This document shows positions 1-9,045 of a stretch of DNA of 64,000 bases, one piece after another (positions within the stretch are counted from its first letter, which is position 1; each line of letters begins with the position of its first letter). Below the pieces are notes generated by a model. The model was not told where the DNA came from. It ran no database searches and saw nothing but the letters and a program-made list of their open reading frames with translations. The stretch comes from an uncultured Eggerthella sp. GTDB lineage: Bacteria; Actinomycetota; Coriobacteriia; Coriobacteriales; Eggerthellaceae. The stretch lies in NCBI GenBank assembly GCA_900553605.1, contig USDX01000007.1, forward strand, positions 20,415-84,414. Direction: 5' to 3'. The position numbers and the translations under genes were made by a program.

Positions 1-875
1 CCGAAATCGATGCCGATCTGGCGCAGGCCCTCGTCGGAAATGGTGTTCAGGAATTCGTCGGAGCCGCCATTCATCTGGCGAGCGCGGCGATATACATCGG
101 CAGCCTTTTCGATGGTGTGCATCAAACCGAAGGTGGTGTCGAAGTCGGGGCCGGAAACGAACAGGCCGTGCTGGGCCCAAACGGCGGCCTCGTACTTCTT
201 CATAAGCTCGGAGGTTGCCTTCGCAATCTCAGCGCCGCCGGGAACCATCCAAGGCACAACGCCAACGCCAGAGGGGAATACCACGATGCATTCAGTCATT
301 GCCTTCCATAGGGCACGCGTGAAGTAGCGTGCATCAAGCGGGCATACGAACGTCATGGCAATAACGTTGATAGGATGAGCGTGGTAAATCACGCGGCATT
401 CGTTGTTGGTTGCCTCCATGCGCACGGCGTGGTTCATGAAATGCGTGGGGAACTCGGAAGTGGGCTTACCGCCGTCGGTCAGGCCCCATACGATGCGCCA
501 AGAATCGCCGGCGTCATTGATTTCGACGATGCCGATGTTGTGGGAAGGGTCGCTCTTGACGTTGCGCATATAGCGGCCAGAGCCGGTGGTAAGGAAGAAC
601 GCGCCGCGCAGGCTATCTGCCTGTACGCCCATATTCACCCACTCGCCGGGAGTTGCGTTGAAGAAGGGGCGAGCCTGCTCTACTTCCTCTTCTTTCATGC
701 GGTAGGTAAGGTTGCCGCCATTGCGCTCGTGCCAGCCCTGCTGCCAACCGTCGTCGCACAGACGGCAGAAGCCGCGTACGAAGGCCAGCTGCTCGACGGC
801 AACGCCAGAAACTGCGCCGCGAGCTGCGGAAACGCCGCTTTTAAGCGTATCCATAGCACTGTCGATAATATCCAT
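1..875 (-). CDS. rhaD: Rhamnulose-1-phosphate aldolase (partial, C-terminus off window)
   Basis: Class II zinc aldolase that splits L-rhamnulose 1-phosphate into DHAP and L-lactaldehyde in the cytoplasm, the last step of rhamnose breakdown. The frame is open to the left edge, so the C-terminus is missing; 291 residues are visible. Family landmarks are HERNGGNLT (~49-57), the TSEFPTH segment with general-acid Glu141, the zinc pair in YHAHP (His165, His167) and the third ligand in AQHGLF (His236). Two tandem ATGs lie at 878 and 875; I chose 875 because it sits 5 nt from an AGGA ribosome site, against 2 nt for 878. It follows rhaA at the end of the pyk-rhaBA operon, after a ~280-bp gap holding a hairpin, so it may be expressed at a different level. 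Identity is secure. Confidence 0.93.
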   Translation of the reverse strand, partial: MDIIDSAMDTLKSGVSAARGAVSGVAVEQLAFVRGFCRLCDDGWQQGWHERNGGNLTYRMKEEEVEQARPFFNATPGEWVNMGVQADSLRGAFFLTTGSGRYMRNVKSDPSHNIGIVEINDAGDSWRIVWGLTDGGKPTSEFPTHFMNHAVRMEATNNECRVIYHAHPINVIAMTFVCPLDARYFTRALWKAMTECIVVFPSGVGVVPWMVPGGAEIAKATSELMKKYEAAVWAQHGLFVSGPDFDTTFGLMHTIEKAADVYRRARQMNGGSDEFLNTISDEGLRQIGIDF

Positions 876-1112
876 CATTGTCCTTTCGTTCTGAAGTACC
901 GAATGATCGGTTTCGGAAAAGCCGCTCGGGCAAGTGGCCTTTTCGAAACGCATTCGGCGCATGTTTGCGGAGTTGAAGCTCGGCGCCAGATGCTTTCGGC
1001 GGGGCTTTTCGGTGCCGGATGCCCTGGCGAAGGCCTGTTCGGTGCTCGATGCGCCCCCTGCCATGGCTCCCTCGGCGCCGGATGTTCCCGGCCATGACTT
1101 CTGGGCGCAGAA

Positions 1113-1137
1113 AGCGCCCCTCGAGAAGAGGGGCGCT
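1113..1137 (-). terminator. Hairpin between rhaA and rhaD
   Basis: A perfect 10-bp GC-rich stem (1113-1122 with 1128-1137) and a GAGAA loop lies just past the rhaA stop. On the minus strand only a weak T run follows (TTTCTG). It could be a partial terminator or an mRNA-stabilising hairpin that sets rhaD below rhaA. The rest of the rhaA-rhaD gap (880-1110) has no gene. Confidence 0.5.
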
Positions 1138-1154
1138 GAAAAATGCGCAGGGGC

Positions 1155-2417
1155 TTACTGGCGCTTGGAGAGCACCTCGTCTTCGTAAGCCTTAACCTCG
1201 TCCCACAGCTGGTCTTCGGCAACTACGCCCTGACGTGCGCAGTACTCGTCCCAAACCGCGGTCCAAGGCATGGTCTTGAACTGCTCGGTAACGATCATCT
1301 TCTCGGAGAACTGGTAGGTATCCTGCAGCTCCTTCAGGCGATCCCATGGCTGCAGCAGCTCGAACAGCAGGCACTTTTCCATGGCGCGCATGCCGGTAGC
1401 CCAAGCGCCGATGCGGTTGATGGAAGCGTCGAAGAAGTCCATACCGATAAGCACCTTCTCCATGCCCTCGGGGCAGCGAACAACCTCAGCAGCGATGTCC
1501 TTGATGGAATCCTCGAACAGGACAACGTGGTCGGAGTCCCAATGCATGGAGCGGGTAACGTGCAGCGGCACGTAGGGGAAGAACTGCAGCAGGCTGGGCA
1601 GCTTGTCGGAAATGCTTTCCATGGGGTTGAAGTGACCCGCATCGATGAGCACTACATGGTTGCCGCCCTTCTTGGCAGCGTAGGATACGTAGAACTCCTG
1701 GTTGCCGGTGGTGAAGCCTTCAACACCGATGCCGAATACCTTCTGCTCAACCGCATCGATAACATGCGGGGTTTCGAAGGAATAGATCTCATCGAGGGAA
1801 TCCTTCAGGCGTGCACGCAGACCATAGGCGTCAGCGGCATAGTCCTTCAAGCCGTCTGGGATCCAGAAGTTGTTCAGGACCATGTCGTCCATTTCCTCGC
1901 CGATGCGCTCTGCGATCTGGCGGCAGGCGATGCAGTGACGGATCCAGAAATCGCGCACTTCTTTTTCGGGGCTGGAAACGGTAAGGCCTTCCTTTACCAG
2001 CGGGTGGCTGAACAAGGTGGGGTTGAAGTCGATGCCGAAGCCGTTCTTCTTTGCCCAGGTTACCCAAGGCTCGAAGTGCTTGTACTCGAGCTTGTCGCGA
2101 TCAACCCAGGGGTTTTCCTCGGTGAAGATGGCGTAGCTCGCGTGCAGGTTGATGCGCTTCTTGCCGGGGATCAGGCTTGCTGCCTTCTCGAAGTCGGCCA
2201 TGAGCTGTTCGGGGGTGGCGGCGCGGCCAGGGTAGTTGCCCGTGGTCATGATGCCACCGGAAGCTGCATTATCGTCGCCCTGATCGAAGCCGACAACATC
2301 GTCGCCCTGCCAGCAGTGCATGGAGATGGCCTTGTTTGCCAGGGTTTCGATCACTGCCTCGGTGTCGATGCCCTGCTTGGCATACGCTTCGCGCGCCAAT
2401 TCGTACATAGTGGTCAT
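1155..2417 (-). CDS. rhaA: L-rhamnose isomerase
   Basis: Converts L-rhamnose to L-rhamnulose, the first catabolic step; a cytosolic TIM-barrel enzyme using divalent metals. The 420-residue length is normal for RhaA. Recognisable blocks are SMHCWQGDD (~32-40), FDQGD, NLHASYA, the metal-binding region with DAGHFNP, and HVTRSMHWDSDHV, whose His and Asp residues belong to the metal site. The start has a good ribosome site (AAGGAG, 5-6 nt before ATG). It lies 37 bp downstream of rhaB and upstream of rhaD, giving the order kinase-isomerase-aldolase. No rhamnose transporter or RhaR/RhaS-type regulator is in the window, so uptake and induction must be encoded to the left or elsewhere. Confidence 0.97.
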   Translation of the reverse strand: MTTMYELAREAYAKQGIDTEAVIETLANKAISMHCWQGDDVVGFDQGDDNAASGGIMTTGNYPGRAATPEQLMADFEKAASLIPGKKRINLHASYAIFTEENPWVDRDKLEYKHFEPWVTWAKKNGFGIDFNPTLFSHPLVKEGLTVSSPEKEVRDFWIRHCIACRQIAERIGEEMDDMVLNNFWIPDGLKDYAADAYGLRARLKDSLDEIYSFETPHVIDAVEQKVFGIGVEGFTTGNQEFYVSYAAKKGGNHVVLIDAGHFNPMESISDKLPSLLQFFPYVPLHVTRSMHWDSDHVVLFEDSIKDIAAEVVRCPEGMEKVLIGMDFFDASINRIGAWATGMRAMEKCLLFELLQPWDRLKELQDTYQFSEKMIVTEQFKTMPWTAVWDEYCARQGVVAEDQLWDEVKAYEDEVLSKRQ

Positions 2418-2454
2418 GAATGCTCCTTATCTGTACCTAAAAGGTTGGTTGCTG

Positions 2455-3945
2455 TTATTCGAATCGCTTCACGTCGAATGACGTTGCGATAGCGTCGCGG
2501 ACGCTTTGGAGGTCGGGGAATGCGCCATCGGCGATCATCTGCACGGCAAGGTTGCCCAAGCTTGTTCCCTCAACTGGACCGGCGAACACGGGAATGCCGC
2601 ATGCGCGGGTGGTGAGTTCGTTCAGATATGCATCTTGGCAACCGCCTCCAACGATGTTGATGGAAGTGTAGGTGCGTCCGGTAAGCGATGCCATTTCTGC
2701 AATGGATTCCGCATAGCAGGAGGAAAGGCTTACATATACGCAGCGCATAAGCTGACCGACGGTTTGGGGCACGTCCTGCCCGGTTTCGAAGCAGGCGCGG
2801 CGAATCTCGTCGATCATGGAATCAGGCGCCAGGAAGCGGTCGTCGTTCACGTTCACGTGGGCTTCGAAGCTGTCTGCCTCTTTTGCGTGGGCAATGAGGT
2901 CGGGGAAGCCCCACTCGATTGCCTCATGCGTGAAGGGGGGCAGCTCATCTTCACCGGCTTGTTGATGGGTGTCTTTTCCCTCTACGTAGGAAACGCCGTT
3001 CAGCTCGCGGCGAATAGACTGGATCATCCACAGGCCCATGATGTTCTTCAAGAAGCGAAAGCGCAGTTCAAAGCCGCCTTCGTTGGTGAAGTTCTGGAAA
3101 CGGGAGGCATCTGAGGTGATGGGGCCTTCGTTTTCAACGCCCAGCAAGCTCCAGGTGCCCGAAGAAAGGAACACCGCATCGGCGTCGCGCGCGGGAACAG
3201 CCAGGTAAGCGCTGCCCGTGTCATGCGTGGCAGGCGCGATGATATGCGTGGGGTAGCCGATCTTCTCTTCGATTTCAGCGGTGACGGCACCCAAATCGGT
3301 GCCGGGCATAACCACGTCGCAGAACATGCTGCGCGGAATGTCGAATGCCTCCAGGATGGTTTCATCCCACTGCTGGGTGCGTGCGTTCATCAGGCATGTG
3401 GTGGAAGCGTTGGTGTATTCGTTGGCCTTGGTGCCGGTTAGCAGGAAGGCCAGGTAGTCGGGGATCATCAAAAACGTTTCAGCGTTTTCAATCTGTTCGG
3501 GATGCTCACGCTGGAGCGCCAGTAGCTGATAGATGGTATTGAACGGCTGGCGCTGAATACCCGTGCGGCGATACACCTCATCAGGCGAAACGATAGCATC
3601 TGCCACGGCGTACATGCCGCTGGTGCGCTCATCGCGGTAGGCTACCGCATCACCGAGCATGTTGTCTTCGGCATCGAGCAGCACGAAGTCGACCGCCCAG
3701 GTGTCGATACCCACGGTTTTGGGCGCATAGCCTGCTTCTTTGCATTTTGCCAAGCCCGCAACGGTTTCGCGGAACAGCATATCCACGTCCCAGCAGTCGT
3801 GACCGCCGGAGCGTTTCTGGATGTTGTCGAAGCGATGGATCTCGGTAAGCTCGATGGTTCCCCGCGGAGTAACCTCGCCGATTACCACGCGGCCGGAAGA
3901 GGCGCCGATATCGACGGCGGCATAGCAGTTGGTTTTGATTTCCAT
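2455..3945 (-). CDS. rhaB: Rhamnulokinase (FGGY family)
   Basis: Phosphorylates L-rhamnulose with ATP to give rhamnulose 1-phosphate, the substrate of RhaD. At 496 residues it is a typical FGGY carbohydrate kinase: N-terminal actin-like domain with AAVDIGASSGR (~9-19), a central IGIDTWAVDFVLLD block, the THDTGSA segment, and a C-terminal ATP site containing NIVGGGCQD. Its ATG overlaps the stop codon of the upstream pyruvate kinase gene by one base (TAATG at 3943-3947), which normally means translational coupling. Together with rhaA and rhaD it gives the complete phosphorylating rhamnose route to DHAP and lactaldehyde. Confidence 0.96.
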   Translation of the reverse strand: MEIKTNCYAAVDIGASSGRVVIGEVTPRGTIELTEIHRFDNIQKRSGGHDCWDVDMLFRETVAGLAKCKEAGYAPKTVGIDTWAVDFVLLDAEDNMLGDAVAYRDERTSGMYAVADAIVSPDEVYRRTGIQRQPFNTIYQLLALQREHPEQIENAETFLMIPDYLAFLLTGTKANEYTNASTTCLMNARTQQWDETILEAFDIPRSMFCDVVMPGTDLGAVTAEIEEKIGYPTHIIAPATHDTGSAYLAVPARDADAVFLSSGTWSLLGVENEGPITSDASRFQNFTNEGGFELRFRFLKNIMGLWMIQSIRRELNGVSYVEGKDTHQQAGEDELPPFTHEAIEWGFPDLIAHAKEADSFEAHVNVNDDRFLAPDSMIDEIRRACFETGQDVPQTVGQLMRCVYVSLSSCYAESIAEMASLTGRTYTSINIVGGGCQDAYLNELTTRACGIPVFAGPVEGTSLGNLAVQMIADGAFPDLQSVRDAIATSFDVKRFE

Positions 3946-5441
3946 TAGTTATCCCCCTCTGCTTCAACGCCGATTTGCACGATCTGCATTACGTTGGTGG
4001 GGCGCGGCGAAGGCGCAGTTGGGTCGAAGCTTACAGCGTCGCCCGTTTGGCTGATGCGGGGAGAAGTGGTGCGATCTCCCAAAGTGAATACGCAGATATC
4101 GCCTTTGTTCACGAAGTTCTTTTTCACAACGACATTGCGAGCTTGCTCAAGAACGTACGAGGCGTCACCAACGACTTTGCCCAAAAGCGGCGTAACGCCC
4201 CAGTTCAGCTGCAAGGAGCGTCGGTATTCTTCCGAAGTGGTTACCGCATAGACGGGCATCTTCGGACGGTAATTGGAAACGATGCGGGCCGTGCGGCCAG
4301 TCATCGTAGGGGTAACGATGCAGCAAGCGCCCACGTTTTCTGCGGCGGTTACGGCAGCCAAGCCTACAACAGCGGAAATGCTCTTCTGCTCTGCGTTGCG
4401 GTTGGGGATGGAGCCTTCGTCGTAGATATGCGATTCGCTTGCCTCGGCAATGCGTGCCATGGTTTGTACTGCGGGAACCGGGTACATGCCGATGGCGGTT
4501 TCGCCGGAAAGGGTAACGGCATCGGTGCCGTCATAGATGGCGTTTGCCACGTCGGCAACCTCTGCGCGCGTTGGGCGGGGGTTGCGGATCATGGAATCGA
4601 GCATCTGCGTGGCGGTGATAACCGGACGGTAAGCGCGGTTGCAGGCTTTGATGATCTTTTTCTGAAGGTGCGGAACCTGGTTGGAGGGAACCTCTACGCC
4701 CAAGTCGCCGCGGGCTACCATCACGGCATCGGAGACTTCGATGATTTCTTCGATGTGATCTACTGCGTGCGCATTTTCGATTTTTGCCACGATGCGAATG
4801 CTTTCGCCGCCGTTCTCGGCGAGGAAAGCGCGAATGGTGCGCACGTCTTCGCCGCAGCTTACGAATGATGCTGCTACGAAATCAACGCCCTGTTGAATGC
4901 CGAACAGGAGGTCTTCCTTGTCCTGCTCGGTCATAACGGGCAGGGGCACATTGGTGCCAGGCAAGTTCAACTGTTTGCATTCGCCGAGCATGCCGGAGTT
5001 CTGAACGGTGCACTGGATGTCAGATCCCAGGACACGATCAACGGCGAGTTCGATCAGGCCGTCGTCGATAAGGATGATAGTGCCGGGTTCAACATACTTA
5101 TAAAGCCCTTTGAACGTTTGGTGCACGCGGCGGGAAGTGCCGGCAATGTCTTCTTCGGTGAGGAAAAAGTTGTCGCCCGCGCGGAGCAGCACAGACTTGT
5201 TGCCCTCAAGCTTGCCGGTGCGGATGGAAGGCCCTTTGGTGTCGAGCATAATGGCGCAGGGTGCGTCCAGTTCGCGACGGACCTTTTTCAAGCGGTCCAT
5301 ACGTGCTTTGTGCTCGGCGTGGGAGCCATGTGAGAAGTTGCAGCGGGCAACGTCCATGCCTGCTAGCACAAGATTTTTCAATGCTGACTCAGAGTCTACA
5401 GCGGGACCCAGAGTGCAGATGATCTTGGTTCGCTTCATCAT
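3945..5441 (-). CDS. pyk: Pyruvate kinase
   Basis: Transfers phosphate from PEP to ADP, giving ATP and pyruvate in lower glycolysis. The 498 residues show the full family layout: N-terminal TKIICTLGP, the CNFSHGSH block (~34-41), the B-domain cap after TKGPSIRTG (~68-76), catalytic Lys220 in AKIEN, the MVARGDLGVE signature (241-250) and a C-terminal regulatory domain. Two ATGs stand side by side at 5441 and 5438, with only a distant AAAGG upstream, so the exact start is uncertain by one codon. Unusually it is the first gene of the rhamnose operon and overlaps rhaB (TAATG), so its output should rise with rhamnose use. Whether this is the only pyk of the organism cannot be told from here. Confidence 0.96.
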   Translation of the reverse strand: MMKRTKIICTLGPAVDSESALKNLVLAGMDVARCNFSHGSHAEHKARMDRLKKVRRELDAPCAIMLDTKGPSIRTGKLEGNKSVLLRAGDNFFLTEEDIAGTSRRVHQTFKGLYKYVEPGTIILIDDGLIELAVDRVLGSDIQCTVQNSGMLGECKQLNLPGTNVPLPVMTEQDKEDLLFGIQQGVDFVAASFVSCGEDVRTIRAFLAENGGESIRIVAKIENAHAVDHIEEIIEVSDAVMVARGDLGVEVPSNQVPHLQKKIIKACNRAYRPVITATQMLDSMIRNPRPTRAEVADVANAIYDGTDAVTLSGETAIGMYPVPAVQTMARIAEASESHIYDEGSIPNRNAEQKSISAVVGLAAVTAAENVGACCIVTPTMTGRTARIVSNYRPKMPVYAVTTSEEYRRSLQLNWGVTPLLGKVVGDASYVLEQARNVVVKKNFVNKGDICVFTLGDRTTSPRISQTGDAVSFDPTAPSPRPTNVMQIVQIGVEAEGDN

Positions 5442-5720
5442 GGGGATGATGCGCCTTTCGACCGTGCGGTAAACGCCCGTTCATAGGGTAAGTTCGACCG
5501 CTAAACGACAATACGTTCAGAATTGTAAACGAAAATTAAGAAGTATGCTTGTGTTCATCGTTTTTTCTAAAGCTGCATACATTGCGGCGGGTGTTGGCTG
5601 CGCTCGTCTGGATGCCAATTGCGCCGGCTCGTGTTACGCGGAGTGTTACGCATACCGTTCCGATGCTGCCGTAGGTGCCAGTCGTGGTAGTCTGATGGGG
5701 AGAATCGAAAGGCGGCCATT

Positions 5721-6959
5721 ATGACCTGCAGCAACCCGAATGCCACCGAATCGGCAAACGTAACCGAGAAGTTGAAAGCCCACGCGCGAGAGCTCGAGCC
5801 TTACGTTATCGAGCGTCGGCGCCACTTCCATGCGTATCCCGAATTGAGCGCTCGCGAGGTCTCCACTTCGCGCACGATTGCCGAAGAGCTCGATAAGCTT
5901 GGTGTCGAATATGTGCGAGCGGGGGGAACGGGGCTCATTGCTACCATCAAAGGCACCGCGCCCGATGCATATGACGAAGAGGGCAAGCCGCGCCGTCGCA
6001 TTGCGCTTCGAACCGACATGGATGCGTTGCCCGTTTTGGAGCAGACCAAGCTCCCCTTCGCGTCGCGGAACGAAGGGGTTATGCATGCCTGTGGCCACGA
6101 CTGCCACATGGCAATGATGCTCGGCGCTGTTCATCTGCTTTTGGGCATTCGCGACCAACTGCATGGCGAGGTGCGTGTTCTGTTCCAGCCAGCGGAAGAG
6201 ATATCGGTCGGTTCGCGCAAGATGATCGCCGAGGGTGCGCTCGATGGGGTGGATACCATTTACGCTGCCCATATTTGGAGCGAAGTGGAAGCGGGTACCA
6301 TTTCCGCCGAAGCGGGGCCGCGCATGGCGAATTGTGACTGGTTCCGCATTGATGTTGCGGGAGCTAGCGCGCATGGTGCCATGCCCCACAAGGGCGTCGA
6401 TGCCATCGTTGTGGGCGCAGCGGTTATCGACGCGCTACAGGTTATCGTTAGCCGCGACGTTTCCCCGTTTGATCCTGCGGTTATCACGATCGGGGAATTC
6501 CATGGCGGTGTTGCGCGAAACATCATGGCGGGCACAGCGTACCTAACGGGTACGGTTCGCTCGTTCACGCCCGAAGTGCGCGATTACATCAAGGAGCGCA
6601 TGGCGCACGTGGTTGAAGAGGTGGCGCTTTCGTATGGAGCAACCGCGAAGTTCGAGTGGACGTACGGCAATTCGTGCCTGGTGAACGACGAGGCTTGCGC
6701 CGCACGTGCGCAAAACGCCATTGCAAAGGTTCTTGGTGAAGAAACGCTTTGCCATTACGAAGGTACGCTTTCGGGCGAAGACTTCACCGAGTACCTGGCA
6801 AAGGTTCCCGGCGTGCTCGTGTTTATTGGCGCCCGTAATCCGGAAGTGGGTGCAACGTATCCGCAGCACAGTTGTTTCTACAATGTCGACGAAAGCGTTC
6901 TGGTGGGTGGCTCGCTTGCCGCGGCGCAGTACGCCTTCGATTTCCTCTCTGAAGAATAG
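5721..6959 (+). CDS. M20-family amidohydrolase / metallopeptidase
   Basis: A 412-residue member of the M20D group (IAA-amino acid hydrolase, hippurate hydrolase and N-acetyl-diaminopimelate deacetylase relatives), predicted cytosolic and using two metals to hydrolyse an amide bond. Landmarks are RRHFHAYPELS near residue 35, the RTDMDALPV block, the metal-binding HACGHDCHMAMMLGA, the FQPAEE segment with the catalytic Glu, a dimerisation insert starting near AHGAMPH, and a C-terminal GEDFTEY with metal ligands. The ATG follows an AAAGGCGG ribosome site. It stands alone between pyk (divergent) and its own terminator, so the neighbours do not point to a substrate. Confidence 0.9.
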   Translation: MTCSNPNATESANVTEKLKAHARELEPYVIERRRHFHAYPELSAREVSTSRTIAEELDKLGVEYVRAGGTGLIATIKGTAPDAYDEEGKPRRRIALRTDMDALPVLEQTKLPFASRNEGVMHACGHDCHMAMMLGAVHLLLGIRDQLHGEVRVLFQPAEEISVGSRKMIAEGALDGVDTIYAAHIWSEVEAGTISAEAGPRMANCDWFRIDVAGASAHGAMPHKGVDAIVVGAAVIDALQVIVSRDVSPFDPAVITIGEFHGGVARNIMAGTAYLTGTVRSFTPEVRDYIKERMAHVVEEVALSYGATAKFEWTYGNSCLVNDEACAARAQNAIAKVLGEETLCHYEGTLSGEDFTEYLAKVPGVLVFIGARNPEVGATYPQHSCFYNVDESVLVGGSLAAAQYAFDFLSEE

Positions 6960-7010
6960 AAGGGCTGCAGTTTTCGCCCTTGCTGCCTTGTCCGCCTGTT
7001 TCACTGATTT

Positions 7011-7048
7011 GCGACGCCGTTCCCATGTTCGGGGCGGCGTCGCTTTTT
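7011..7048 (+). terminator. Terminator of the M20 hydrolase gene
   Basis: Perfect 9-bp GC stem (7011-7019 with 7035-7043) followed directly by five T residues, about 50 bp past the stop codon. Confidence 0.85.
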
Positions 7049-7168
7049 GTGCGGTGGGGCGCCTGGCCTGCCGTTTGGCCATTTTCCCGTTCGTATGGCA
7101 CTACCGCTTCCCGTGCCTGCCCGATACGATTTTTCCATCTGACGAACACATGAACGAGGGGAGCGGTC

Positions 7169-8965
7169 ATGAATGCCAGGGACAACATGCACAGAACGGA
7201 AAGCTGCACCGAAGGCGGTTTCGCCAAGACGTCTGAGCGCTTTGGCGTGGTAACCGCGCAGGGCGGCTGGCGCAAGGTGACGTGGGGCGTCGTCGCCGGG
7301 GTGGCCGCCGTGGCAACCGCGGGGTCGTTGATGGTGCCCAGTGCCGCGATCGCGGCGGATTGGGTCAACGTCGGCGGCACCCAGTACGACGCCGGCACCG
7401 CGGCGGGCGACGACGCCGGCACCTGGAACTGGGACGGCACCGACGACATGAAGCTCAACGGCTACAACGGCGGCGAGATCAAGGCCGAGGGCAAGCTCAA
7501 CATTGCCTATGAGGGCAAGAACACCGTGAAAACCGAGCCTGATTACACCGGAGCCGCCATCAAGGCGCAGGACGGCACTAGCCAGAAAGCAGAGTTGAAC
7601 ATAACGAGCTCGAATAGCACGGATGAGCTCAATGTGACAGCCGAGGCCGATGCAATTAAATCCACAGGCGACCTCTCCATTTCCGGCCCAGGCACTGTGA
7701 ACACCACAAGCACTGCTTCCGACGGAATTGAGGCAAAGGGCGATCTCTCTATCACGGGCTCGGGCACCGTGAATGCAACGGGCGGTACCGAAGGCATCCA
7801 ATCCAAGGGCAAGACCACTATCGATTCCTCTGGCACAGTGATCGCTAACGGAGGCGAAGGTTACGGCATCGCCGCGGGCAGTGACCTGATCATCAAAGGT
7901 GGCGGCAAGGTAGAGGCAAGCTCTATAGGAGAAGCGGCGATTTGGGCTGACGACGGCATTAACATCTCGGGCGGCAGCCAGGTCGAGGCGAGCTCCAGGG
8001 AAACTCTTGCCGTCGACACCGATGGCAGTCTCACGGTCGCGGACGCCTCCCTTAACGCAAGCGGTGTTGAATATGGTGTCTATGGCTACAAGGGCATTGC
8101 GCTCGACCACGCGACCGTGACGGTCCGTACAAGCGGGGGCGGCGGCCAAGCTACCGCACTCTTCACCGACGGGGACGACATCGTCATCAAAAATGGTTCC
8201 ATCGTGGACGCGCTCGCGGAAGGCGGGTTCTCGGCGGCTATCGCCAGCAGAAACTACAACCCCGGCGAGTCAGGCGGCCACATCTACATCAGCGACTCCG
8301 CTGTCAAGGCTATAGCCCGCTATATCGAGACCGGTGGCGGCGGCCCCGACCACTACAGCAACGACCAGGGCGGCGAGGTCATCCCTGAGCGCGAGGGCCT
8401 GAACATCGGCATCTTCGCCCAGACCAGCGAGGGCATTACACCTGCGACCATCTCGATCGTCCGCAGCAAGGTTACGGCCGAGGGAGACACGGCGGCAATC
8501 TTCGCCCTTGCCATGAGCGCGGACGGCAAGGCGATCGGCACCATCGAAATCGAAGGCGCCACCATCCTGACACCTGAAGGCGGCAAGGTCATTGACTATC
8601 GCAACAAGGAAGAGCTCAGCGACGGCATCGTTTACGAGGCAGGCCAAACCATTGGCACGGGCGATGTTGTAGTCGACTCCCCCTATGACGAAGCCGTCGC
8701 CAAGAGCGCGGTAATCGCACCTCCCGAGGAGACCAAGCCCGAGGCTAATCCCGAGGAGACCACGCCCGTGGCGAAGCCAGCCAAGCAGCAAACGCTCGTG
8801 ACGAGCACCAAGGCCGAGCCTGCGGAGGCAAAGAAGAACCTTCCTGCGACGGGGGACGCATCGCCTGTAGGGCTTGTTGCCACAGCTTTCGCTGGCGTGG
8901 CTGCGGCATTTGCTAGTTTGGCCGCCCTGCTGGTCGGGTTCGTCGCTCGCCGCAAGCGAGAATAA
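7169..8965 (+). CDS. LPXTG-anchored beta-helix surface protein
   Basis: A 598-residue secreted protein likely joined to peptidoglycan by sortase. It has a long signal region (hydrophobic stretch ~36-62, ending PSAAIAA), a Gly/Asp-rich N-terminal module, then repeating short strands of the form G-D-L-S-I-x-G-x-G-T-V-N over ~110-320 that look like a right-handed parallel beta-helix. A Pro/Glu/Lys-rich linker is followed by the sorting signal LPATG (558-562), a hydrophobic span and a RRKRE tail. The start has a GAGGGGAG ribosome site. Codon third positions in the first ~350 bp are visibly more GC-rich than in the rest of the gene, suggesting a module shared among paralogues or a separate origin. 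Ligand and role (adhesin, polysaccharide binding) are unknown. Confidence 0.85.
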   Translation: MNARDNMHRTESCTEGGFAKTSERFGVVTAQGGWRKVTWGVVAGVAAVATAGSLMVPSAAIAADWVNVGGTQYDAGTAAGDDAGTWNWDGTDDMKLNGYNGGEIKAEGKLNIAYEGKNTVKTEPDYTGAAIKAQDGTSQKAELNITSSNSTDELNVTAEADAIKSTGDLSISGPGTVNTTSTASDGIEAKGDLSITGSGTVNATGGTEGIQSKGKTTIDSSGTVIANGGEGYGIAAGSDLIIKGGGKVEASSIGEAAIWADDGINISGGSQVEASSRETLAVDTDGSLTVADASLNASGVEYGVYGYKGIALDHATVTVRTSGGGGQATALFTDGDDIVIKNGSIVDALAEGGFSAAIASRNYNPGESGGHIYISDSAVKAIARYIETGGGGPDHYSNDQGGEVIPEREGLNIGIFAQTSEGITPATISIVRSKVTAEGDTAAIFALAMSADGKAIGTIEIEGATILTPEGGKVIDYRNKEELSDGIVYEAGQTIGTGDVVVDSPYDEAVAKSAVIAPPEETKPEANPEETTPVAKPAKQQTLVTSTKAEPAEAKKNLPATGDASPVGLVATAFAGVAAAFASLAALLVGFVARRKRE

Positions 8966-9014
8966 GGGCTGCGATTCGGGCGAAGCGCACGTTTCGCCCA
9001 GACGATTTGTTCAA

Positions 9015-9045
9015 TGTGGCTGGTGCCAGTGCGGTGCCAGCCACA
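9015..9045 (-). terminator. Hairpin immediately after the LuxR-type gene
   Basis: A 9-bp stem (9015-9023 with 9037-9045), with further pairing inside the loop, begins at the base after the regulator's stop codon. The T run is poor on both strands. It sits between two convergent genes and may serve both. Confidence 0.5.

Noticed and set aside
1143..2492. 449-codon open frame antisense to rhaA
   Set aside because: Same reason: full overlap with a confident isomerase gene and no family features.
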